Below are positions 1-9,736 of a DNA stretch of 64,000 nucleotides, in pieces. The notes beneath the pieces are model-generated. The model was not told the origin of the DNA and did not search any database. It saw only the letters and a list, made by a program, of their open reading frames with translations. A program made the position numbers and the translations under genes. Position 1 is the first letter of the stretch. The number at the start of each line of letters is the position of its first letter. The DNA comes from Mesorhizobium sp. M4B.F.Ca.ET.058.02.1.1 (GTDB taxonomy: Bacteria; Pseudomonadota; Alphaproteobacteria; Rhizobiales; Rhizobiaceae), in the NCBI RefSeq assembly GCF_003952505.1, contig NZ_CP034450.1, positions 3,534,001 through 3,598,000 on the forward strand, given 5' to 3'.

Positions 1-525
1 GCCGCTGGTGTAGAACAGCGCGATGATGATGACGGCGCCGAGATCGTCGATGATGGCGAGCGCGGTGAGGAATATCTTCAGCGAGGCCGGCACGCGATTG
101 CCGAGCAGCGACAGCACGCCGAGCGCGAAGGCGATGTCGGTGGCGGTCGGGATCGCCCAGCCGGACAGCGCGGCGGAATTATCCCTGTTGATGGCGACAT
201 AAACCAGCGCCGGCACCACCATGCCGCCGGCGGCGGCAATGCCGGGCAGCACGCGGCGCGGCCAGGTCGAAAGCTGGCCGTCCAGCATCTCGCGCTTGAT
301 CTCCAGGCCGACCAGCAGGAAGAACACCGCCATCAGCCCGTCATTGATCCAGTGCGCGACGCTGAGCGGCCCGAGATAGGCGTGGAGGGCGGCGAAGTAG
401 ATCTGGGCGAGCGGCGAGTTGGCGACGATCAACGCAAGTGCCGCCGCCACCATCAGGATGATGCCGCCGGCCGCCTCGCCGTCGAGGAATTCGCGCAGGA
501 TGGATTTCGGGCGGTCGTCGTGCAT
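1..525 (-). CDS. nhaA: Na+/H+ antiporter NhaA, N-terminal part (cut by window edge)
   Basis: Inner-membrane antiporter that exchanges Na+ for protons; the first 175 residues are present and the rest lies beyond the left edge. The start is an ATG at 523-525 with a GGAGG ribosome site just before it (minus strand). The fragment is strongly hydrophobic with several membrane segments. Two family landmarks are visible: [10 protein letters not shown], which contains the Asp equivalent to E. coli D133, and AIIDDLGA, which carries the double Asp that binds the ion. It is transcribed in the same direction as actR but is separated from it by about 350 bases of repeat DNA, so it is probably its own unit. 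The NhaA assignment is secure. Confidence 0.93.
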   Translation of the reverse strand, partial: MHDDRPKSILREFLDGEAAGGIILMVAAALALIVANSPLAQIYFAALHAYLGPLSVAHWINDGLMAVFFLLVGLEIKREMLDGQLSTWPRRVLPGIAAAGGMVVPALVYVAINRDNSAALSGWAIPTATDIAFALGVLSLLGNRVPASLKIFLTALAIIDDLGAVIIIALFYTSG

Positions 526-873
526 GTCGCCTCCGTGCGGGGTTTTTCCGGTAGGCATTATTCGCGATGATGCGCAAAGCTCGACGACTGGGCAAGCATC
601 ACACTTTCCGAACGCTGGCGCCGCCCCTCACCTGCCTGCCGGCACCCCTCTCCCCGTATAGTGACGGGGAGAGGGACGCTGTGGCCGATGACTTCGCAAA
701 TCTCCGACGTTGCAGATGAGAGCCGACGTTGCGGCTGCCTTATCCCCGTCACTATACGGGGAGAAGTGCCCGGCAGGGCGATGAGGGGCAGCGCTGACTT
801 CGGCGAATAGCGATGCTCACCACAAAACTGAATTCGCCGTTTCCCGAGGCTTTGCCCTGCGCGCTTGGCGATC
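526..873. repeat. Intergenic region with two inverted copies of a rhizobial palindromic repeat
   Basis: This gap holds no convincing gene. It has two oppositely oriented copies of one repeat. The first (about 622-675) has a palindromic head in which CCCTCTCCCC pairs with GGGGAGAGGG at 646-675. The second (about 742-793) reads TCCCCGTCACTATACGGGGA followed by a GGCAGGGCGATGAGGGGC-type tail. Closely similar heads and tails recur at 10724-10860. The layout (hairpin head plus GATGAGGGGC tail, in inverted pairs) resembles the RIME-like intergenic mosaic elements of rhizobia. In RNA the pair could fold into a long structure separating actR from nhaA. Confidence 0.75.
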
Positions 874-1437
874 CTAACGCGGCGCGCGCTTGGCGAGAAT
901 CCGCTGCAGGGTGCGGCGGTGCATGTTGAGCCGGCGCGCGGTTTCCGAGACGTTGCGGTCGCACATTTCGTAGACGCGCTGGATGTGCTCCCAGCGCACG
1001 CGGTCGGCTGACATCGGATTTTCCGGCGGCGCGGCGCGTTCGCCGGAGGTACGGGTGAGCGCGGCGAAGACATCGTCGGCGTCGGCCGGCTTGGAAAGAT
1101 AGTCGATGGCGCCGAGCTTCACGGCGGTGACGGCGGTGGCGATATTGCCGTAGCCGGTGAGGATGACGGCACGGGCGTCGTCGCGCTTCTCGCGGATGGC
1201 GGCGATGACATCGAGGCCGTTGCCGTCGCCGAGCCGCATGTCGACCACGGCGTAGGCCGGCGGATGGTCGCGCGCCCTGGCGACCGCCTCCTCGACGCTC
1301 TCGGCAGTCTCGACGACGAAGCCCCTGGTTTCCATGGCGCGGGCGAGCCGGGTCAGGAACGGCTTGTCGTCGTCGACGATCAGCAGCGAGGTGTCCTCGC
1401 CCTCAACCATTGCGCCAGTCGTTTCGTCTCCACTCAT
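874..1437 (-). CDS. actR: Redox/acid response regulator ActR (RegA/PrrA family)
   Basis: Response regulator partner of ActS, which in rhizobia controls redox-, carbon- and acid-responsive genes. The receiver domain comes first (SLLIVDDD acidic pocket, phosphorylated Asp in AVVDMRLGDG, conserved Lys in YLSKPADADD). The C-terminal Fis-type helix-turn-helix ends in RNVSETARRLNMHRRTLQRI, the nearly invariant RegA-family recognition helix. I chose the ATG at 1437 (187 residues, the usual family length); a TTG further upstream at 1500 would add 21 residues that do not look conserved. It lies about 120 bases downstream of actS on the same strand and is probably co-transcribed with it. Confidence 0.93.
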   Translation of the reverse strand: MSGDETTGAMVEGEDTSLLIVDDDKPFLTRLARAMETRGFVVETAESVEEAVARARDHPPAYAVVDMRLGDGNGLDVIAAIREKRDDARAVILTGYGNIATAVTAVKLGAIDYLSKPADADDVFAALTRTSGERAAPPENPMSADRVRWEHIQRVYEMCDRNVSETARRLNMHRRTLQRILAKRAPR

Positions 1438-1556
1438 GGTGTCCAGAATTCCTGCTGCCTTAAGCTTACGCAGATACAGTTCCGCGCCACTATTGTCCAA
1501 TTTTAAGAGCCCGCAACCGGCCCCGATGAGGCGACCATGCAGGTTAAAGCGTGGTT

Positions 1557-2879
1557 TCAGGCGGTGTCGAACATGCTCGAAGACGATTCGGGGTTGAGAA
1601 AGACGCCGCGCGGCCAGGATATCTGCACCACGGCGCCCTCGCCCAACCCGCTCGAATTACGGAAATCCAGCGTTGCGCCGGAGCGCTCCAGCAAGGTCTT
1701 GGCTATGAACAGGCCGAGCCCGAGGCCGCCGCCGGCTTCGGTGCCTTGCCGCGTCGACATATAGGGTTCGCCGATGCGGTCGATGATCTCCGGCGGGAAG
1801 CCCGGCCCGTCATCGATTATCGAAAAGATAACTTCGGCGTCGTCCCAGCTCCAGCTGACGGTGACGGTCTTGCGGGCGAAGTCGACGGCGTTCTCGACCA
1901 GATTGCCAAGGCCGTAGATGACACCTGGATTGCGCCGCCCGACCGGCTCGGGGCCGATGCGCTCGCCGGGCCGCAGCTTGATTGATATGCCGAAATCGCG
2001 GTGCGGGGCCGTCACCTCCTCCACCAGCGAAGTCAGCGGCAGACGCGACAGATGCGCCTCGCCCTCGGAGGACAGGCTGGTCAGCCGCTTCAGGATCTCG
2101 CGGCAGCGCTCGCTCTGCGAGCGCAGCAGCTTCACGTCCTCGGCAAATTTCATGTCCTCACCGAGCGCCTTCTCCATTTCCTTGGCGACCAGCGTGATGG
2201 TGGCAAGCGGCGTGCCGAGCTCATGCGCCGCGGCGGCGGCGAGCCCGTCCAGTGCCGACAGATGCTGCTCGCGCTGCAACACCAACTCGGTGGCGGCGAG
2301 CGCGTTGGCAAGCAGGCGCGCTTCCTCGGCGACGCGGAAGGCGTAGATGGCGGTGAAGGCGATCGAGGCGAACACCGCCATCCACATGCCGGCGACATAG
2401 ATGAAGGGCATTTCCAGGGGCGCGCCCTCGTACCAGGGCAGCGGCTGATGGAAGAAGCCCAGAAGCGTGGCCGCCACCATGACCAGCGCCCCCAGCACCG
2501 CGGTGAGGCGCAGCGGCAGCGACGCCGCCGAGATGACGACGGGTACGCTGAGCAGCACCGAGAACGGGTTGGTGAGACCGCCGGTCATGTAGAGCAGGCC
2601 GGCCAGCTGCAGGCTGTCGACGGTCAGGATGGCGAACGCCGAGAGCGGGGTGAGCCGGTGCGCCGCCGGGTAGCGGAAGGTCAGCCACAGGTTCATCCAA
2701 GCCGAACAGGCGATCAGCGCGAAGCACATGCTGACGGACAACGGGAATTTCAGCCCATAGGCGACGACGAGCACCGTCAGGCTCTGGCCGACGATGGCCA
2801 GCCAGCGTAGCCGGATCAGCGTGTTGAGCCGCAGCCTCTGGCTTTGCTGGAAGTCCGGTGAGCGCAGGATGTTGATCAT
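1557..2879 (-). CDS. actS: Redox-sensing histidine kinase ActS (RegB/PrrB family)
   Basis: Membrane-bound sensor kinase of 440 residues that phosphorylates ActR. The N-terminal half has about six membrane segments and contains GGLTNPF, matching the RegB quinone-binding loop. The H-box AAAHELGTPLATI lies near residue 218. The redox-active Cys of RegB kinases is present in SERCREILKRL. The N-box (GNLVENAVDFA) and G-boxes (DDGPGFP, GGGLGLGLFIA) complete the ATPase domain. The start is the ATG at 2877-2879. The pairing with the adjacent regulator and the intact redox motifs make RegB/ActS function very likely. Confidence 0.94.
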   Translation of the reverse strand: MINILRSPDFQQSQRLRLNTLIRLRWLAIVGQSLTVLVVAYGLKFPLSVSMCFALIACSAWMNLWLTFRYPAAHRLTPLSAFAILTVDSLQLAGLLYMTGGLTNPFSVLLSVPVVISAASLPLRLTAVLGALVMVAATLLGFFHQPLPWYEGAPLEMPFIYVAGMWMAVFASIAFTAIYAFRVAEEARLLANALAATELVLQREQHLSALDGLAAAAAHELGTPLATITLVAKEMEKALGEDMKFAEDVKLLRSQSERCREILKRLTSLSSEGEAHLSRLPLTSLVEEVTAPHRDFGISIKLRPGERIGPEPVGRRNPGVIYGLGNLVENAVDFARKTVTVSWSWDDAEVIFSIIDDGPGFPPEIIDRIGEPYMSTRQGTEAGGGLGLGLFIAKTLLERSGATLDFRNSSGLGEGAVVQISWPRGVFLNPESSSSMFDTA

Positions 2880-2980
2880 GGATTACGATTATCGCCGCAG
2901 GAGGGTAAGCGCTAGTAGCGCTGTAGCGGGGACTTGACGGCTGAGGCCACCAGGACGGACTGCCCAAGCTTTTGCCAGGA

Positions 2981-5445
2981 CTAGGTTCCGCGTGGCTTGG
3001 CGCGGCTGGTGGCGGCGGTAGTGAGTGGGTTTTCCGGCCAGACATGTCGGGGATAGCGGCCGCGCATGTCGGTGCGCACATCCGCCCACGAGCCGCGCCA
3101 GAAGCCGGGCAGGTCGCGCGTCGTCTGGATCGGCCGGTGCGCCGGCGAGAGGAGTTCGAGCGTCAGCGGCACGGTTCCATTGGCGATCGCCGGATGCCTG
3201 TCGAGGCCGAACAGCTCCTGTACGCGCACCGCCAGCACCGGCCATTCGCCATCATAGCGGATCGGCACATGGCTGCCCGACGGCGCATCGAAATGGGTCG
3301 GCGCCAGCGCTTCGACCTTGCGCTGCAGTTCGTGCGGCACCAATGACATGAGGCCGGCCGACAGGGCGCCGGAATTGATCGCGGCAAAGGACGCCGCGCC
3401 CGTCAGAAACGGCAGCAGCCAGTCCTCGATACGGTCGAGCAGGGCGGCGTCGGAAACATCGGGCCAGGGTGCGCCGAGGCCGCGATTGAGCCAGCCGAGC
3501 CGCTGCCGCAGCGTCTCGGCCTCCTTGCCCCAGTCGAGCAGCGACAGGCCATGCTCACGCAGGGCTTCGAGGATCGCCCGATCCGCGTCGACGCCGGACG
3601 GCGCCGGCAGCATGCGCTCGGCCAGTGTGATGGCGCCGAGCCGGGCTGTCTCGCGCACGCGCACGGCGCGCCGGTCGCGATCGAAGCTTGTCTCGCGCCG
3701 GATCTCGATGCGGTCGGCAAGGGCGGCGCGGATATCGGTCTCGTCGACCGGAGCGGCGGCGGTGATGCGGGCGTTCTGCGCCTTGCCCTGCAGGTCGGCA
3801 ACGACCAGCCAGGTCTCGCCCGCCAGCGGATCGGCGGCATCGACCATGGCGCCCGAACCATTGGCCAGCACGAAACGGCCGCGTTCGCCGCGTGCTTTGG
3901 CGACGCGGTCCGGCCAGGCGTGGATGAGGTGCGCGCCGGCACTCTGACCCTCCCCCTCGGGGCGGAGGGTGTAGCCTGCCTCGCCAGCCGTTCGGCGAGC
4001 TGGCGGGCCGACACGGCACGCGGCGACTTCTCGGTTCGAAAGCGCATCAGCCGGCGTTCGAGATCGGCGCCGTCGCCGCCGAGCCCGCGCTCAGTGAGCA
4101 GCACGGCAAGGGTGGCCGCCTCCATCGCGTGGCCGGTTGCGGCGGCTTCGGCGACCATATGGGCAAGCCGCACCGGCAGCGCGAGCTTGCGCATGGCGGC
4201 ACCGGCGTCGGTGAGACGCCCGGCGTCCTCGATGGCATGCAGGGCGACCAGCAAGGCCCTCGCTTCGTTGAGCGCCGGAACCGGTGGCAGATCGAGGAAG
4301 GACAGGCTCGTGGGATCGGCGACGCCGAAGGCTGCGCAGTCGAGCAGCAGGCCGGAAAGATCGGCCTCGAGGATTTCAGGCGGGGTGAAGGCGGGAAGTG
4401 CCGCGGTCTGCTCGGCCCGCCACAGCCGGATGGCCACGCCTGCTTGCGTGCGGCCGGCGCGGCCGGCTCGCTGGTCGGCGGAAGCCCGGCTGACGCGCAC
4501 CGTCTCCAGTCTGGTCAGGCCGCTGGCCGGCTCATAGCGCGGCAGCCGCGACAGGCCGGAATCGATGACGACGCGCACGCCGTCGATGGTGATTGAGGTC
4601 TCGGCGATCGAGGTCGCCAGCACCACCTTGCGGCGGCCCGGCGGCGACGGCCTGATCGCCGCGTCCTGCGTCTTGTTGTCGAGCTGGCCATAGAGCGGCA
4701 CGATGTCCGTGTCGGCACTGATGCGATCCCGCAGCCGCTCTGCGGTGCGCTCGATCTCGCGCTGGCCGGGCAGGAAAGCGAGCAGGCTGCCGCTTTCCTC
4801 GGCAAGCGCCGTACGGATCGCCATGGCCATGGCGTCCTCGATCGCCGTGCCCGGCGACCGCTGGTCATAGCGAATGTCGACCGGGAAGGCGCGGCCCTCG
4901 CTCTCGATCACCGGCGCGCCTGACAAGAGTCTGGCCACGCGCGCGCCGTCGAGCGTCGCCGACATGACCAGCAGGCGCAGGTCCGGCCGCAACGCGCCCT
5001 GCACGTCGAGCGCCAGCGCCAGGCCGAAATCGCCGTCGAGCGAGCGCTCGTGGAACTCGTCGAAGATGACGGCGGAGACGCCGGGCAGTTCGGGATCGTC
5101 GAGGATCATGCGCGAGAGAACACCCTCGGTGACGACGAGGATTTTCGTCCGCGCCGAGGTGCGGTTCTCCATGCGCATGGCATAGCCGACGGTTCCGCCG
5201 GGTTCCTCGCCGAGCAACTCGGCCATACGGCGGGCGGCGGCGCGAGCGGCGAGCCGGCGCGGCTCGAGCAGGATGATCCTGCCCGCGCCGAGCCACGGCG
5301 CGTCGAGCAGCGCCAGCGGCACCAGAGTCGTCTTGCCGGCGCCGGGCGGCGCCACCAGCACGGCGCTGCTCTTCGTCGCCAGCTCTTCGCCAAGAGCCGG
5401 CAGCACGGCGGAGACCGGAAGCTCCGGCAAGGGGTTGGTCTTCAT
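2981..5445 (-). CDS. hrpB: ATP-dependent helicase HrpB, interrupted by one frameshift
   Basis: DEAH-box RNA helicase-like protein of the HrpB family. The first frame (ATG 5445) covers the helicase core: Walker A APPGAGKTTLVPLALL, DEAH-type box IFDEFHERSLDGD, SAT motif VMSATLDGARV, and motif VI ADQRAGRAGRT. After ...ARQLAERLARQA the frame is lost; the conserved C-terminal half continues in the neighbouring minus-strand frame (GAHLIHAWPDRVAKARGERG onward) to the stop at 2981-2983. The break lies around 3945-3985, in a GC-rich palindrome-like stretch with a run of five G on the coding strand; one extra G would rejoin the frames. A GTG at 5448 is an alternative start. Either a sequencing error or a recent mutation. 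Confidence 0.85.
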
Positions 5446-5500
5446 CACGCCCGCATATCAGCGCCCATGGCCAGCACGCAACAACGCGCTGACGGCCACC

Positions 5501-6391
5501 TCAAAGCCTGGTGCGCGAAAATGGATTCCAGCGCACCGTGCCCAGCCGCACCTCCTCGCGCACCATGGTGAGCAAGCCGGAGGCGCCGACTACGGCGAGG
5601 CCGATGAGCGACAGCACGTCCGGATATTCGTGGAAGAACAGCGCGCCCAGGATCACGGCCCAGACAATCTGCGAATAGTGCATCGGCGCGATGCGGTTGG
5701 CCGGCGCGTATTTGGCGGCGAGCAGTTGCATCAGTTGCCCGCCGGCGGTGAAGGCGCCGGCCATGGCCAGCCAGGCGAACTGCACGGGGTTCGGCAACGC
5801 GAAGGCGGCGGTAGCGGCACCAGCTCCGTTGAACAGCAGGCCGTAGCCAACCAGGACACCGAGCATGGACGTGCGCTTCTCCTGCTGGGCAAGCGAGCGC
5901 ATCAGGATGACGCTGGTGGCGGCGAGAAAGGCATTCACGAAGGCGGCCAGATGGCCAAGGTTCAATTCGCGAAAGCCTGGCCGCACCACCAGCATCACTC
6001 CGGCGAAGCCGGCGACCACGGCCAGCCAACGCCACGGGCCGACCTTTTCCTTCAGGATGACGGTCGACAGGACGGTGACCAGCAGGGGCGCCAGGAAGAT
6101 CAGCGCGTAGACTTCGGCCAGCGGAATGTGGGTGAAGGCGTAGACGCTGAGCACGCCGGAGGCGATGCCGCACCAGGCCCGGGCCTGCACGGCCCATGGC
6201 CGCTTCATGCGCCAGAAATCACGCCAACGCTCGTTTGCCGGACGGGTGAAGAAAAGGAGACAGCCGGCAAACAAGGTGACGAAGAAGCCGATCTCGAAGA
6301 CGGTGAACTGTCCGCCCAGGCTCTTGATAACGGCATCGCTGCCCGAATAGCTTGCATAGGCGAGCAGGGCGAGCAGGATTCCGTTCGGCAC
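5501..6391 (-). CDS. EamA/DMT-family inner-membrane transporter
   Basis: A 296-residue drug/metabolite-transporter superfamily protein with about ten membrane segments arranged as two EamA repeats. Visible family features are the PLAEVYALIFLAPLLVT segment closing the first repeat and the corresponding APMHYSQIVWAVILGALFF in the second. The start is a GTG at 6389-6391 preceded by a purine-rich GGAAATGGA. The substrate cannot be told from sequence. It is divergent from the deacetylase gene with only 26 bases between the start codons, so the two promoters must overlap the neighbouring genes or each other. Confidence 0.85.
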   Translation of the reverse strand: MPNGILLALLAYASYSGSDAVIKSLGGQFTVFEIGFFVTLFAGCLLFFTRPANERWRDFWRMKRPWAVQARAWCGIASGVLSVYAFTHIPLAEVYALIFLAPLLVTVLSTVILKEKVGPWRWLAVVAGFAGVMLVVRPGFRELNLGHLAAFVNAFLAATSVILMRSLAQQEKRTSMLGVLVGYGLLFNGAGAATAAFALPNPVQFAWLAMAGAFTAGGQLMQLLAAKYAPANRIAPMHYSQIVWAVILGALFFHEYPDVLSLIGLAVVGASGLLTMVREEVRLGTVRWNPFSRTRL

Positions 6392-6417
6392 GTTTTTCCA
6401 TTTCCGGGGAGAGAAGA

Positions 6418-7116
6418 GTGAGAGTATTGGCGCTCGGCGCGCATCCGGACGACATTGAGATATTCATGTTCGGTACGATGGCCGCCTATGCCGCGCTAGG
6501 CGCAGAACTGACTTTCGCCATAGCCACGGACGGCGCCAAGGGCGGCAAGGGCGCTCCGGCAACCCTTGCCCGCGCGCGCCGCGAGGAAGCGACGGCGGCG
6601 GCAGGGCTGCTTGGCGTCGTCCCGCGCTTCCTCGACTTTCCCGACGGGGCGCTCGTGGCCGACGCCGCCCTGATCGGCGCGCTGAGGACGCTGATCGGCG
6701 AGGTGAAGCCCGATCTCGCCATCACCCATGCGCCGAACGACTATCATGGCGACCACCGTGCGCTGTCGGACGGCGTGCGCATCGCGGCATCGTTCGCGGT
6801 GCCGGTGCTGCATGCCGATACGCTTGGCGGCACCGGCTTTTCGCCGACGCATTACGTCGACATCTCCGGCCATGCCGGGATCAAGGCTGACGCGATCCGG
6901 GCGCATCGCTCGCAAGACCCCGAGCGCTTCGTCGAGGCATCGCGGACGCTGAACGCCTTCCGCGCCAGCCAATGCAACGGCGCCTCGGGTGCGCTTGCCG
7001 AAGCCTTCCGCTTCGAGCCGGTCTTCCCCTTCGCCGACATCCGCGCCCTGCTGCCGCCGGCGCCGCCGATCCGGCCAGTGACGGTGAGTTCGAAGACCGT
7101 GCAGCAAGCGGGCTGA
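6418..7116 (+). CDS. PIG-L (LmbE-like) family deacetylase
   Basis: Predicted zinc-dependent de-N-acetylase of 232 residues. The metal motif AHPDDIE sits at the N-terminus and the third ligand in DYHGDHRALS, both hallmarks of the PIG-L/LmbE family, which removes acetyl groups from GlcNAc-containing substrates. The start is a GTG at 6418 with a GGGGAGAG ribosome site in front of it; a longer frame to 6352 has no conserved extension and overlaps the divergent transporter. The natural substrate is unknown; the ABC-Dha block begins 230 bases downstream behind its own control region, so no link is implied. Confidence 0.87.
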   Translation: MRVLALGAHPDDIEIFMFGTMAAYAALGAELTFAIATDGAKGGKGAPATLARARREEATAAAGLLGVVPRFLDFPDGALVADAALIGALRTLIGEVKPDLAITHAPNDYHGDHRALSDGVRIAASFAVPVLHADTLGGTGFSPTHYVDISGHAGIKADAIRAHRSQDPERFVEASRTLNAFRASQCNGASGALAEAFRFEPVFPFADIRALLPPAPPIRPVTVSSKTVQQAG

Positions 7117-7210
7117 CAACGAACGGCCGGAACGGTCGGCGGTTATTTTCCAACGATTTCAAGCGTGCCTTCCGCCATGTTGCGGCGCAGCAACGAATTC
7201 GCTTGCGTTG

Positions 7211-7246
7211 TTTAGTAAAAAGAGCATCACTAAACAAATTACTAAA
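7211..7246. promoter_or_regulatory. Repeated ACTAAA boxes, candidate operator of the ABC-Dha operon
   Basis: In the otherwise empty gap before the binding-protein gene there is TTTAGT (7211-7216), ACTAAA (7229-7234) and ACTAAA (7241-7246). The first two form an inverted repeat and the last two a direct repeat with 12-base periodicity. The patch is AT-rich in GC-rich surroundings and lies about 100 bases before the start codon at 7350, a normal operator position. The regulator is not identifiable; the HTH-like protein at 17841 is one candidate. Functional role is inference. Confidence 0.45.
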
Positions 7247-7349
7247 CATCCGGCGCTCAGCGCACCGTCACGTTTAGGCCCCCGGAGGAGCGGGGGTTGA
7301 GGGCTCTTGAAACCGTCATCCGGACGCGTTTCGCAAATGGGAGGAAGGC

Positions 7350-8681
7350 ATGAAATCGACCTTGAAACTGGCGTTGGGTCTGGCCTCGGCGATCACCGCG
7401 TCGACCGCCGTCTCGAACGCCGCGCATGCGGAAGACCTGACGCTTTGCTGGGCCGCCTGGGACCCGGCCAACGCACTCGTGGAACTGTCCAAGGACTTCA
7501 CCAAGGAAACCGGCATCGGCATGAAGTTCGAGTTCGTGCCGTGGACCAACTATGCCGACCGCTTCCTCAACGAGCTCAACTCGCACGGCAAATTGTGCGA
7601 CCTGATAATCGGCGACAGCCAGTGGATCGGCGGCGCCGCCGAGAACGGCCACTATGTCAAGCTGAACGACTTCTTCGACAAGGAGAAGATCAGCATGGAC
7701 GACTTCGTGCCGGCGACCGTGGTCGGCTATTCGGAATGGCCGAAGAACACGCCGAACTACTGGGCACTGCCGGCCATGGGCGACGTCGTCGGCTGGACCT
7801 ACCGCAAGGACTGGTTCTCCAAGCCGGAGCTGCAGAAGGAATTCAAGGAGAAGTACGGCTGGGATCTCGGTCCGCCGGCGACCTTCGATCAGCTGAAGCA
7901 GGTCGCCGAATTCTTCCAGAAGCGCGAGATCGACGGCAAGACGGTCTATGGCGCCTCGATCTATACCGAGCGCGGCTCGGAAGGCATCACCATGGGCGCC
8001 ATGGACGTGCTCTACAGCTTCGGCTTCCAGTATGAGAATCCGAAGAAGCCCTACGAGATGGAAGGCTTCGTCAACTCCGAGAAGTCGGTGAAGGGTCTGG
8101 AGTTCTACAAGGCGCTCTATGATTGCTGCACCCCGCCCGGCGCCTCGAACAGCTATATGGGCGAAGGCGTCGACGCCTTCAAATCCGGCCAGGTGGCGAT
8201 GCACATGAACTTCGCCTTCACCTGGCCTGGCCTGCAGAAGGACGAGAATGTCGGCGGCGACAAGATCGGCTATTTCGCCAATCCCAAGGGTCCCGACGGC
8301 GACCAGTTCGCCCAGCTCGGCGGCCAGGGCATCTCGGTGGTCTCCTATTCCGACAAACAGGAATCGGCGCTGAAATACATCAAGTGGTTCGCCAACAAGG
8401 ACGTGCAGGCCAAGTGGTGGTCGCTGGGCGGCTATTCCTGCCTTAACGCGGTGGTCAAGGACCCGAAGTTCCCGGCCAGCCAGCCCTATGCGCAGACCTT
8501 CCTCGACTCGATGGCCATCGTGAAGGACTTCTGGGCCGAGCCGAGCTACGCACCACTGCTGCAGGCCTCGCAGAAGCGCTTCCATGACTATGTCGTGGCC
8601 GGCCAGGGTTCGGCCAAGGACGCGCTCGACGGCCTGGTCAAGGACTGGACGCAGGTGTTCCAGGACGACGGCAAGATGTAA
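7350..8681 (+). CDS. ABC transporter substrate-binding protein (polyol/sugar type, GlpV-like)
   Basis: Periplasmic binding protein of 443 residues. A signal peptide is clear (MKSTLKLALGLASA then cleavage near AAHA|ED). The remainder is a family-1 extracellular solute-binding fold with internal landmarks such as NFAFTWPGLQ and GGQGISVVSYS. A GGGAGGAAGG ribosome site precedes the ATG. It heads an importer whose parts (two permeases, a 67-residue membrane protein, two ATPases) match the rhizobial GlpSTPQUV glycerol system, but the order differs and the operon continues into dihydroxyacetone kinase genes. Substrate is therefore probably glycerol, dihydroxyacetone or a related short polyol; this is inferred from context. 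Confidence 0.88.
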   Translation: MKSTLKLALGLASAITASTAVSNAAHAEDLTLCWAAWDPANALVELSKDFTKETGIGMKFEFVPWTNYADRFLNELNSHGKLCDLIIGDSQWIGGAAENGHYVKLNDFFDKEKISMDDFVPATVVGYSEWPKNTPNYWALPAMGDVVGWTYRKDWFSKPELQKEFKEKYGWDLGPPATFDQLKQVAEFFQKREIDGKTVYGASIYTERGSEGITMGAMDVLYSFGFQYENPKKPYEMEGFVNSEKSVKGLEFYKALYDCCTPPGASNSYMGEGVDAFKSGQVAMHMNFAFTWPGLQKDENVGGDKIGYFANPKGPDGDQFAQLGGQGISVVSYSDKQESALKYIKWFANKDVQAKWWSLGGYSCLNAVVKDPKFPASQPYAQTFLDSMAIVKDFWAEPSYAPLLQASQKRFHDYVVAGQGSAKDALDGLVKDWTQVFQDDGKM

Positions 8682-8704
8682 GGCTCCTCCCGGGCCAGAC
8701 CGCA

Positions 8705-8734
8705 GCGTCCCGTGCCGCCCTTGGCACGGGACGC
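8705..8734 (+). terminator. Perfect 12-bp stem-loop after the binding-protein gene
   Basis: GCGTCCCGTGCC (8705-8716) pairs exactly with GGCACGGGACGC (8723-8734) around a 6-base loop. There is no strong T tract, so it is more likely an mRNA-stabilising or partially terminating hairpin of the kind often found between a highly expressed binding-protein gene and its permease genes than a full terminator. Confidence 0.7.
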
Positions 8735-8767
8735 AGTTCAGATAAATTCCATCGCAGAGACATCCAA

Positions 8768-9736
8768 GTGACCGATGCAGGACTGACCATGCTCAATCGG
8801 ACTGCGGACAACGTTGCCCGGGCCACGCCGGAGCCGTTGGCCCGCCGGGTCCGGGGCATCAGCGACAAGGGCCTCGCCTGGCTGTTCATCTCGCCGACGA
8901 TCCTTTTGCTGCTCGCCATCAACATCTTCCCGCTGTTCTGGGCGATCTATCTGTCCTTCACCAACTACCGCGCCAACCGCCCGAACGAGGTGGTGAAGAA
9001 CCTGGGGCTTGCCAACTACAAGCGCATCCTGACCGACCAGGACATCTGGATCGCCATGCAGACGACGGCGCATTTTGTCTTCTGGACCATCCTCCTGCAA
9101 ACGGTGATCGGCTTCACGCTGGCCTGGCTGATCGACCGCAAGTTCCGCGGCCACGCCTTCTGGACGACCATCATCCTGGTGCCGATGATGCTGTCGCCGG
9201 CGGTGGTCGGCAATTTCTGGCGCTTCCTCTACGAGCCGCAGATCGGCCTGTTCTCCTATGTCATCTCCTTCGTCACCGGCATTCCGCCGACGAATGTGCA
9301 AATGCTGTCGAACGTCGACCTGGCGCCGTGGTCGATCATCATCGTCGACACCTGGATGTGGACGCCTTACGTGATGCTGATCTGCCTCGCCGGCCTGCGC
9401 TCGATCCCCGAATACATCTACGAGGCGGCCGAGGTCGACCGCGCCTCCAACTGGCGCCAGTTCTGGTCGATCACGCTGCCGATGGCGCTGCCCTTCATCA
9501 TGCTGGCGGTGCTGTTCCGTGGCATCGAGAACTTCAAGATGTTCGACATGGTCAATCTCTTGACTGGCGGCGGGCCGGGCTCGACCACCGAGGTCGCGTC
9601 GATCACGCTGAAGCGGCAGGCCTTCGAGAGCTGGCGCACCGGCTATTCCTCGGCCTTCGCCATCATCCTGTTCGTCGCCGTGTTTGGCCTGGCCAACATC
9701 TACGTCAAGGCGCTCAACAAGGTGAAGCAGAGATGA
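8768..9736 (+). CDS. ABC transporter permease 1 (MalF/UgpA type)
   Basis: Inner-membrane subunit of the importer, 322 residues with about six membrane segments after a polar N-terminus. The EAA loop that docks to the ATPase is visible as YIYEAAEVDRASNWRQFWSI followed by TLPMALP. The start is either GTG 8768 (AGAGA in front) or ATG 8789 (AGGA at good spacing); the coordinates use the longer form. The stop overlaps the ATG of the next permease in an ATGA arrangement, which indicates translational coupling. Confidence 0.9.
   Translation: MTDAGLTMLNRTADNVARATPEPLARRVRGISDKGLAWLFISPTILLLLAINIFPLFWAIYLSFTNYRANRPNEVVKNLGLANYKRILTDQDIWIAMQTTAHFVFWTILLQTVIGFTLAWLIDRKFRGHAFWTTIILVPMMLSPAVVGNFWRFLYEPQIGLFSYVISFVTGIPPTNVQMLSNVDLAPWSIIIVDTWMWTPYVMLICLAGLRSIPEYIYEAAEVDRASNWRQFWSITLPMALPFIMLAVLFRGIENFKMFDMVNLLTGGGPGSTTEVASITLKRQAFESWRTGYSSAFAIILFVAVFGLANIYVKALNKVKQR

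Noticed and set aside
2221..3081. Long ORFs opposite or alongside actS and hrpB
   Set aside because: Arg/Ala/Pro-rich translations with no family features, as expected for shadow frames of GC-rich genes.
7257..8585. A 442-codon minus-strand ORF across the binding-protein gene
   Set aside because: It is the antisense of a clear signal-peptide-bearing binding protein; composition (many His, Val, Leu, Arg) is typical of antisense frames.
8705..8734. A full Rho-independent terminator splitting the transporter operon
   Set aside because: The stem is strong but no T tract follows and all downstream genes are tightly spaced on the same strand.
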